Below, in pieces: positions 5,960-11,055 of a DNA stretch of 11,055 nucleotides; position 1 is the first letter of the stretch; every line of letters begins with the position of its first letter. Under the pieces are notes generated by a model. It saw only the letters and a list, made by a program, of their open reading frames with translations. It ran no database searches and was not told the DNA's origin. The translations under genes and the position numbers were made by a program. The stretch is from Helicobacteraceae bacterium UBA6016 (GTDB lineage: Bacteria; Campylobacterota; Campylobacteria; Campylobacterales; UBA6016): assembly GCA_002428055.1 (NCBI GenBank), contig DIZY01000126.1, positions 1 to 11,055 of the forward strand, written 5' to 3'.

Positions 5960-6790
5960 TTACTCTTTACACATAGGGTGGGAATCCAGATACGAGAATA
6001 GTTTTTTATTCATGCTAAGTTTCGTGTATATCTGAGTAGTGCTAAGCTCTTTATGTCCTAGTAGTTCGGATACATCCACGATTCTAGCTCCCTTGTTTAT
6101 TAAATCCGTCGCAAACGAGTGTCTTAGCTGATGTGGCGTAGCTTTTACCCCGACTCTCTCGAAGATTTTAGATAACTTATATCTTAGACAATTTTGGCTT
6201 AACGGCTCAGCATTTTCCTCAAATATGAAAGCCCTGTTTTTGTTTGTCGCTAGATGTTTTCGCAAAAGCTCTTCGACATTCGGCATCAAAGGAATCATTC
6301 TATCTTTGCCGCCTTTCCCGTCCACGACTTTTATCCACCCGCTACTGATGTTTTCAAGCCGCAAATGCTCAAGCTCTGAGATACGAAGCCCAAGCGAGTA
6401 AAGCATCAATATAAGCAGCTTCTCATCCTCAGAGGCACAGCTGTCCAAAGCCCTTTGAATAATCTCTTTGTGTATCGGCTTTGGAAGGCTTTTTGGGGTT
6501 TTTATCTGCTCGTCGCCTAGCGCTTTTATTTTTATCCCCATCATCTTTTTATACTCAAAAAAAGAGCGGAATGCGGAGACTTTTTTTGCTATTGTTTTTT
6601 TTGCGAGTTTGGAGATTTTTAGTCTGTAGCCTCTGATGTCGTATATTTTTTTTGCGTCTTCTTCGGATATTTCGACTAGCGGCGCAGCTTCAAGAAGCGC
6701 TTTTTCGTATGTGGATACAGTTGCTTCGCTATATTTTCTAATATTTGTCAGGTAGTTTAAAAACTCGTAAATCTCTTCATTTGGTAGCAT
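5960..6790 (-). CDS. Tyrosine recombinase, XerC/XerD/XerH-like
   Basis: 276 residues, the size of XerC/XerD rather than the roughly 350 of the classical Campylobacter/Helicobacter XerH. Seen: an N-terminal SAM-like core-binding domain (about 1-90, with the TVSTYEKAL helix) and a full catalytic domain with R136 (GLRISEL), K159 (GKGGKDR), H220 and R223 (HQLRHSFA), H246 (LLGHKELSTTQ) and the nucleophile Y255 (IYTKL). All catalytic residues are present, so it should be active. Xer enzymes resolve chromosome dimers at dif; related enzymes serve integrons and islands. Against an element integrase: it sits in a tight operon (14-nt overlap with the acyltransferase, 2-nt gap to the next gene), base use matches its neighbours, and I see no attachment site or cargo. 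No convincing dif-like site is visible. I leave the symbol blank because XerC, XerD and XerH cannot be told apart here. Confidence 0.87.
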   Translation of the reverse strand: MLPNEEIYEFLNYLTNIRKYSEATVSTYEKALLEAAPLVEISEEDAKKIYDIRGYRLKISKLAKKTIAKKVSAFRSFFEYKKMMGIKIKALGDEQIKTPKSLPKPIHKEIIQRALDSCASEDEKLLILMLYSLGLRISELEHLRLENISSGWIKVVDGKGGKDRMIPLMPNVEELLRKHLATNKNRAFIFEENAEPLSQNCLRYKLSKIFERVGVKATPHQLRHSFATDLINKGARIVDVSELLGHKELSTTQIYTKLSMNKKLFSYLDSHPMCKE

Positions 6791-7403
6791 CTTTTAACAT
6801 CTGCTCCCGTATTAGCTCTTTTGCTTTTTCAGGCTCCAGTCCCGAAATGTCAACTATCTTATCGGCAAAAAAACTTATTTTTGAAAACGGCTTTGGCACG
6901 ACGAACCTATCCCAGCTTTTCAACTGCCAACTTTTGCTTGCCTGGTAGTTAAAAACGACTATCTTTGCCCCTGTTTTTTGGGATAGAGCTACGATACCGT
7001 CAGCCACCGAGTGCCTAGGGCCTCTTGGGCCGTCCGGCGTTATAGCTATATCTTCACCGCCTTTTGCTGTTTTGATTGCCTCTATAAGTACTCTTGCGCC
7101 GCCTTTTGAGCTTGAGCCTCTTATGCTTGAAAAGCCGAAAAACGAGATTATTTTTGCGATTATCTCCCCGTCAAAGTGTTCGCTTATCATGACGGAGATT
7201 TTGTGTCGTCCTCTTATTTTTTTATACAAAAACGGTTGAAATAGAAGTTCTCCGTGCCAAAAAGCTACAATAAAAGGCCCAGAAGGGTAAGAAGATGCAA
7301 GCTTAAACTCTGTTTTGCAGGTGAGATAAATGGCTCTGATGAGTAGATTTGCGATAGGGGGAATAACGGCGGCTATAATCTTTCTTTTTTGCTCTTTAGA
7401 CAA
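6777..7403 (-). CDS. DUF374-family lysophospholipid acyltransferase-like protein
   Basis: 208 residues. Seen: a hydrophobic N-terminal helix (about 9-29) likely to hold it to the inner membrane, FWHGELL (48-54), ISEHFDGEII (73-82) with the likely catalytic H/D pair, RGSSSKGG (95-102) and ITPDGPRGPRH (121-131). This order of motifs is the mark of the DUF374 branch of the LPLAT acyltransferase superfamily, whose members are thought to move acyl chains to lysolipid or lipid A-type acceptors; the acceptor here is unknown. The TTG start (7403) shares 8 nt with the end of miaB and has a GGCGG stretch 5 nt upstream; the first in-frame ATG is about 70 codons in. I recall the same miaB-DUF374 neighbourhood in Helicobacter pylori (HP0269-HP0270) and C. 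jejuni. The family is sure, the substrate is not. Confidence 0.88.
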   Translation of the reverse strand: MSKEQKRKIIAAVIPPIANLLIRAIYLTCKTEFKLASSYPSGPFIVAFWHGELLFQPFLYKKIRGRHKISVMISEHFDGEIIAKIISFFGFSSIRGSSSKGGARVLIEAIKTAKGGEDIAITPDGPRGPRHSVADGIVALSQKTGAKIVVFNYQASKSWQLKSWDRFVVPKPFSKISFFADKIVDISGLEPEKAKELIREQMLKDATK

Positions 7404-8688
7404 GTTCGCCGCCTAGGGCATGCCTTCCAGCGCTAGTAATTTTAACCTCTACTATTTTACCCAGAAGCTCTTCTTTGCTTGTCAGTTTGACGCCGTACCC
7501 TGAGCCTGTTTTGCCAAAATACACATCGCCGTCTTTGCCCTCAACCAATATTTTTTCTACTTTTCCGAGTTGTCTTTTGTGTGCCTCGTCTTGTATTTTC
7601 ATCTGTGTGCTTTGGAGTGTGAGAAGTCTCAATTTTTTGATCTCTTCATCTAGCTGGTCAGGCATATCGGCAGCTTTTGTGAGCGGTCTTGAAGAGTAGC
7701 CAAAAGAGTACATAAACTCAAATCCTACGCTCTGCACGACCTCCATTGTCTCCAAAAACTCTTCATCGCTCTCGCCTGGAAAACCGACTATGATGTCGGT
7801 GCTAATGGTAGCCTCAGGACAAAGCTCTCGTATCTTCGCCGCTTTTGCCAAAAACCACTCTTTCGTATAGCCCCGTCTCATATCCTTTAGGACTTTGCTA
7901 CTACCCGCTTGAAGCGGAAAGTGCATATTTTTGCAGATTTTCTGGTTTTTGGCGAACTCTTCTATAAATTCGTCGTCGGCGTGGAGCGGGTGCGGAGAGG
8001 TAAAGCGAATTCGCTCTAGCCCGTCTATCTTGCTAATCTCTCGTAGTAAAGTCGTAAAATTAATATTTTTGTCTTTAAAGTTTTTACCGTAGTTGTTGAC
8101 ATTTTGTCCAAGAAGAATTACCTCTTTTATGCCTTTATCTACGGCTTTTTTTGCCTCTTGCATGATAAGTTCCATCGGAATGGAGACCTCATCGCCTCTC
8201 GTCTGTGGCACGATACAGTAAGCGCACTCTTTGTCGCATCCTATTGAGATATTGATAAGCGCTTTTGCACCGTCTTGCCTGTATTCGCCGAACAGATATG
8301 AGGAGTCGTCATAGCCGATGTCTATCTCTACCGATTTGTCTTTTGCAACGGCGCTTTTGATTTTTGATATGTTTCTGGCGCCCAGTACGAAGTTGACCGC
8401 CGGAGCTTTTTTGATTATCTCTTCGCCTAGGTGGCTTGCCGTACAGCCGCATACACCTATTTTGGCTCCATCTTTTTTGAGCTTTTTGAATACGCCTATT
8501 TCGCTAAAAAGTTTTTGTACCGGCTTTTCTCTGACTGAGCATGTATTGATTATTATGAGGTCTGCGTCTTTTGGGGAGGTCGTGAGGGTGTAGTTATCTT
8601 TCTCGGTTAGCTCCGCTATGATGTGCTCGGAGTCCCGAACATTCATAGCGCAGCCTAGGGTCTCTATGTAGAGAAGTTTTTGGGACAT
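7396..8688 (-). CDS. miaB: tRNA-2-methylthio-N6-dimethylallyladenosine synthase MiaB
   Basis: Radical-SAM methylthiotransferase that turns i6A37 into ms2i6A37 in tRNAs reading U-starting codons, which helps hold the reading frame. Seen in 430 residues: cluster cysteines C13 (LGCAMN), C50 (NTCSVRE) and C82 (CGCTAS, with an extra C80); radical-SAM CDKECAYC (C151, C155, C158) followed by IVPQTRG; VILLGQNVNNYG; FPLQAGSSKVLKDMRRGYT; IVGFPGESDEEF; and a C-terminal TRAM domain (about 370-430). NTCSVRE and the QTRG stretch mark MiaB rather than RimO. The ATG (8688) overlaps the stop of the HP0268-like gene as TAATG; the nearest purine-rich site is about 14 nt away, so reinitiation is likely. The end shares 8 nt with the DUF374 gene. 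No miaA, needed to make i6A, is in the window. Confidence 0.98.
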   Translation of the reverse strand: MSQKLLYIETLGCAMNVRDSEHIIAELTEKDNYTLTTSPKDADLIIINTCSVREKPVQKLFSEIGVFKKLKKDGAKIGVCGCTASHLGEEIIKKAPAVNFVLGARNISKIKSAVAKDKSVEIDIGYDDSSYLFGEYRQDGAKALINISIGCDKECAYCIVPQTRGDEVSIPMELIMQEAKKAVDKGIKEVILLGQNVNNYGKNFKDKNINFTTLLREISKIDGLERIRFTSPHPLHADDEFIEEFAKNQKICKNMHFPLQAGSSKVLKDMRRGYTKEWFLAKAAKIRELCPEATISTDIIVGFPGESDEEFLETMEVVQSVGFEFMYSFGYSSRPLTKAADMPDQLDEEIKKLRLLTLQSTQMKIQDEAHKRQLGKVEKILVEGKDGDVYFGKTGSGYGVKLTSKEELLGKIVEVKITSAGRHALGGELV

Positions 8689-8930
8689 TAAATAATATGT
8701 ACCTCATACAGATAGTCTTGCTCGTCTAGGCCGTATTTGACCTCTCTGAGATAGATACTTGCGTTTAGCTTCTCTACTTTTTCCACAAGAGCTATAAGGT
8801 CTTTGTGTGAGTTTGATTTGTCAAAATAGTATATGCAAGGCCTTTTTGCGGTGACCTCTTCTAGCAGTTTTTCTACGGTTATCGTTTTTGGGTTAGAGTT
8901 TAGGTCTTCCCTTGCGAGCTTGAGTTGCAT
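8688..8930 (-). CDS. HP0268-family small nuclease-like protein
   Basis: 80 residues, the same length as Helicobacter pylori HP0268 as I remember it, and with the same kind of ending (DEQDYLYEVHII here, DEKDFLYELHII there). HP0268 has been reported as a small alpha/beta protein with nicking-endonuclease and purine-specific ribonuclease activity; whether this holds across the phylum is not known to me. Seen: YYFDKSNSHKDLIALVEKVEKL in the middle, no cysteine cluster and no membrane segment. It is first in a long minus-strand operon and shares one base with miaB (TAATG). AAGGA lies 7 nt before ATG 8930, and TATAAT at 8975-8970 gives a short leader. Being always next to miaB suggests a link to RNA metabolism, which is inference. 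Confidence 0.88.
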   Translation of the reverse strand: MQLKLAREDLNSNPKTITVEKLLEEVTAKRPCIYYFDKSNSHKDLIALVEKVEKLNASIYLREVKYGLDEQDYLYEVHII

Positions 8931-8969
8931 CGTCGTTTCCTTGAAAATTCGTGTATAAAATCCGAGGCG

Positions 8970-8975
8970 ATTATA
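8970..8975 (-). promoter_or_regulatory. Predicted -10 box of the HP0268-miaB operon
   Basis: TATAAT on the minus strand within GGCTATAATCG, about 40 nt before ATG 8930. No TTGACA-like -35; the region upstream holds the palindrome at 8987-9021. No other good promoter was noticed in front of the six genes that follow. Confidence 0.65.
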
Positions 8976-8986
8976 GCCAAAGAAGA

Positions 8987-9021
8987 CTTAAAGTTTAATG
9001 TGTATTAAAGCTTTTTTTAAG
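8987..9021. repeat. A/T-rich inverted repeat between divergent promoters
   Basis: TTTAAT-GTGT-ATTAAA (8994-9009) is a perfect 6-bp inverted repeat. It extends outward, with a bulged G9010, to AAG/CTT (8991-8993 and 9011-9013) and more loosely to CTTAAAG against the T-run ending in TAAG (9021). It covers the -35 region of the minus-strand promoter and lies about 40 bp upstream of the nusA -10. It may be an operator, or just the A/T-rich DNA usual upstream of promoters in this phylum. Confidence 0.4.
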
Positions 9022-9057
9022 TAATATTTCCGTCTTCACAAAATAAACAAAAAATCA

Positions 9058-9063
9058 TATAAA
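9058..9063 (+). promoter_or_regulatory. Predicted -10 box of nusA
   Basis: TATAAA, followed by T, about 44 nt before the nusA TTG, in A/T-rich DNA. The -35 is not clear. Confidence 0.5.
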
Positions 9064-9095
9064 TTTTCGGTTTTTGTCTAAAAAAAGTAATCAAA

Positions 9096-9099
9096 AGGA
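9096..9099 (+). promoter_or_regulatory. Shine-Dalgarno fixing the nusA start at 9107
   Basis: AAGGA with AGGA at 9096-9099 and a 7-nt spacer to TTG 9107. The in-frame TTG at 9074 has no comparable site, and the 11 residues it adds (SKKSNQKESS...) precede the usual NusA opening. Confidence 0.8.
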
Positions 9100-9106
9100 A
9101 AGCTCT

Positions 9107-10216
9107 TTGGAAAAAATACTTGATATTGCGGATTCTATCGCTTACGAAAAAAGCCTAAATCCAAAGGATGTAAAAGAGGGAATCAAGGTGGCTCTTATCA
9201 AAAGCGCCCAAAGAGCGATAGGCGCAGAGCTGTTTTTTGATGTAGAGTTTGAGGATGATAAAAGAAGAGCCAGGCTCTATCAAAAAGTACTAATAGTAGC
9301 CGATGATGACCCTCTTGTAGAGGATGGTAAAAACTATATCAATGTCTCAGAGGCAAAGACGATAGACGAGGGTTTGGATATAGGCGACGAGCTAAGATAC
9401 GACATCAATCTTGAAGAGTACGGCAGAAATATCGTAAATATTATGCATAAAGAGCTAGAAAACGAAATCCAAAAGCTCATAGAGGGCGAAATCTACAAAA
9501 AATACTCCAAAAAAGAGGGTAAGATAGTTTCTGGTCAGGTCGTAAGAGTCGACAATGACGGCAATACTTTTATCGAAATAGATGAAATTAGAGCTTTGAT
9601 GCCTAGAAAAAATAGAATCAAGGGTGAAAACTTTAAAGTCGGAAATGTTGTAAAAGCCGTGCTAAAAACGATAGACACGAACTCTAAAAAAGGAATAGGA
9701 CTTGAGCTAACAAGAACAAGTCCGAAATTTTTGGAAGAGCTTATGGGTCTTGAAGTGCCGGAAATCGCAGACGGAATTATAGAGATAAAAAAATGTGCAA
9801 GAATCCCGGGCGAGAGAGCAAAATTAGCGCTTAGCTCTAATAGTCCGAGGGTCGATGCGATAGGTACCGCCGTAGGCGTCAAGGGAGTAAGAATAAACTC
9901 CGTATCAAAAGAGCTTAAAAACGAAAATATAGATGTTATAGAGTACTCAGAAGTGCCTGAACTGTTTGTCTCAAGGGCGATGAGTCCTGCCGCAGTCAAA
10001 GGTGTGGTTATAAAAGGCGATACGGCGATAGTGAGCGTCTTTGAAGGTCAGAAATCAAAAGCGATAGGCAAAAGCGGCATTAATATCAGGCTTGCGTCGA
10101 TGCTAACGGGGTATCAAATAGAGCTTGTCGAAGAGGCGGGAGCTATCGAGGCTACCGAAGTTGAAGAGAAAAAGCATACCTCGTCAAAAGCTGCACTTGA
10201 GGCACTGTTCGGTTAA
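9107..10216 (+). CDS. nusA: Transcription termination/antitermination factor NusA
   Basis: Binds RNA polymerase near the RNA exit channel and tunes pausing, hairpin termination and antitermination. Seen in 369 residues: an N-terminal polymerase-binding domain (about 1-130, opening EKILDIADSIAYEKSLNPKDV), an S1 domain (about 135-200, from GKIVSGQVVRVDNDG), and two KH domains (about 210-345) holding the GVKGVRIN and GKSGINIR loops. It lacks the acidic repeats at the C-terminus of E. coli NusA, as expected outside the gamma/beta groups. TTG 9107 is preferred over TTG 9074; no in-frame ATG occurs in the first hundred codons. It stands alone: no rimP upstream and no infB downstream, unlike the common nusA operon. 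It is divergent from the HP0268-like gene, and its stop overlaps that of the convergent permease gene in TTAA. Confidence 0.98.
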   Translation: MEKILDIADSIAYEKSLNPKDVKEGIKVALIKSAQRAIGAELFFDVEFEDDKRRARLYQKVLIVADDDPLVEDGKNYINVSEAKTIDEGLDIGDELRYDINLEEYGRNIVNIMHKELENEIQKLIEGEIYKKYSKKEGKIVSGQVVRVDNDGNTFIEIDEIRALMPRKNRIKGENFKVGNVVKAVLKTIDTNSKKGIGLELTRTSPKFLEELMGLEVPEIADGIIEIKKCARIPGERAKLALSSNSPRVDAIGTAVGVKGVRINSVSKELKNENIDVIEYSEVPELFVSRAMSPAAVKGVVIKGDTAIVSVFEGQKSKAIGKSGINIRLASMLTGYQIELVEEAGAIEATEVEEKKHTSSKAALEALFG

Positions 10217-11055
10217 GAGTTTTTTGCAAAAGGATTTAGCTTTGCAAGGGCGACATCTGCGAGGATGTTGCCAAGAAGTGTCAAAAATGCCCCTATCATC
10301 GTAACCCCCAAAATCACCGGATAATCCCTACTTATTACGCTTTGATAAAAATAAAGCCCCATGCCGTTAATGGCAAAAATACTCTCCAAAATAACGCTTC
10401 CGCCGATAATGCCTGGTAGCGATAAGCCAAGCATAGTGACTATCGGATTTAGCAGGTTTGGCAAGATATAGAGTCTTATGAGTGTAGCCTTGGATGCGCC
10501 TCTAGATATGGCAAAAAAGACATAGTCGGATTTTAGTATCTCTGTTGTCAAAGATTTGATATATAGCGTCAAGCTTCCAAAGGCTGTTATGATAATGACC
10601 GCTATCGGCAAAAATAGATGGTGCGAGACATTGAGATAATAGCCGAGTGCGCCGGATTCTTCTTTTGTGGTGCTGGATACTCCCGAAATAGGGAACAGGT
10701 CCAGATATATGGAGAAAAACATAACAAATAAAAGTGCAAGATAGAATGACGGCATGGCGAAACTGACCAGTGACGCACTGACCGCTACCCTTTCCTTTTT
10801 TTGTCCGCTATAGAGCGCGGCGTATATACCAAGCGCTATGCCGAACAGAAAAATAAATACCATCGATATAAGGTTGATTGCTAGCGTAATCGGAAGACGG
10901 GATAAAATCTCCTCTTTTACGCTTTTGCCGCTTGCAAATGATATGCCAAACTCCAAAGAGGCCATATTTTTGACCCATCCCGTATATTGCTCAAGCAATG
11001 GTTTGTCAAGTCCATACACTTCTTTTAGCGTCTTTATCGACTCTTCCGTGATGTT
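10213..11055 (-). CDS. ABC transporter permease, DppB/OppB/NikB type, 5' end cut by window edge
   Basis: Inner-membrane channel subunit of a peptide- or nickel-type ABC importer. The frame is open to base 11055 (281 residues seen), and the reading before GTG 11019 (ESIKTLKEVYGLDKPLLEQY) matches the family, so the true start lies to the right and the first membrane helix is missing. Seen: five hydrophobic segments and the EAA loop that docks on the ATPase (FFAISRGASKATLIRLYILP). Family features include YGLDKPLLEQY with LEFGISF after it, and GSVILESIFAINGMGLYFYQS. The substrate cannot be told: NikB, DppB and OppB are too alike, and no binding protein, second permease or ATPase is in view. The stop overlaps that of nusA within TTAA (10213-10216). 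By family gene order, the partner DppC-like permease would usually follow directly, but nusA is here instead, so the system may be split or ordered otherwise. Confidence 0.92.
   Translation of the reverse strand, partial: NITEESIKTLKEVYGLDKPLLEQYTGWVKNMASLEFGISFASGKSVKEEILSRLPITLAINLISMVFIFLFGIALGIYAALYSGQKKERVAVSASLVSFAMPSFYLALLFVMFFSIYLDLFPISGVSSTTKEESGALGYYLNVSHHLFLPIAVIIITAFGSLTLYIKSLTTEILKSDYVFFAISRGASKATLIRLYILPNLLNPIVTMLGLSLPGIIGGSVILESIFAINGMGLYFYQSVISRDYPVILGVTMIGAFLTLLGNILADVALAKLNPFAKNS

Noticed and set aside
5960..6790. Recombinase as the integrase of a genomic island or prophage
   Set aside because: No tRNA target, direct repeats, cargo or phage genes nearby; it is tightly coupled to conserved chromosomal genes with similar base use.
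9535..9999. Minus-strand open frame inside nusA
   Set aside because: Low-complexity Ser/Ile/Phe composition typical of an antisense shadow of a Lys/Glu-rich gene.
10224..10247. TTGCAAA...TTTGCAA inverted repeat after nusA as a terminator
   Set aside because: The 10-nt loop and A/T-rich 7-bp stem are weak, and no T-run follows it in either direction; the run of T lies before it on the nusA strand. It is also inside the permease coding region.

Overview
The window looks like a compact chromosomal segment from a Campylobacterota (Epsilonproteobacteria) genome, most likely a Sulfurimonas/Sulfuricurvum-type relative. The reasons are the HP0268-type small protein next to miaB, the short TilS and short NusA, the RF2 frame without a programmed frameshift, and gene order. 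From memory, prfB/rimO/tilS and nusA/HP0268-like/miaB/DUF374/two membrane proteins are also neighbours in Campylobacter jejuni. The genus is an inference. I see no rRNA, tRNA, CRISPR, insertion sequence or phage gene.

Layout. (1) 1-638, minus: 5' part of prfB (RF2), cut by the left edge. (2) 639-817: divergent control region with two back-to-back -10 boxes and a nested set of inverted repeats. (3) 818-3979, plus: panC, rimO, tilS, with a 2-nt gap and a 26-nt overlap. (4) 8930-3921, minus: seven tightly packed genes in transcription order: HP0268-like nuclease, miaB, DUF374 acyltransferase, a Xer-type tyrosine recombinase, and a PilM/PilN/PilO-like trio. Neighbours overlap by 1-14 nt or are 2 nt apart. 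(5) 8931-9106: second divergent control region. (6) 9107-10216, plus: nusA. (7) 10213-11055, minus: 3' part of a DppB/OppB/NikB-type ABC permease, cut by the right edge. No stretch over 300 bases lacks a gene; the only gaps of note are the two divergent regions of about 175-180 bp.

Most genes concern translation and its accuracy: RF2 (termination), RimO (ribosomal protein S12), TilS and MiaB (tRNA anticodon loop), and NusA (elongation, antitermination). PanC serves CoA synthesis. Set apart from this are the recombinase and an inner-membrane trio that resembles the assembly platform of type IV pilus, type II secretion or competence machines, with no other part of such a machine nearby.

Six of the thirteen genes appear to start with TTG, because no in-frame ATG lies near the 5' end; five of these have a good Shine-Dalgarno at 6-8 nt. 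Both convergent gene pairs overlap at their 3' ends (59 bp for tilS/pilO-like, 4 bp for nusA/permease), and I found no intrinsic terminator at either.
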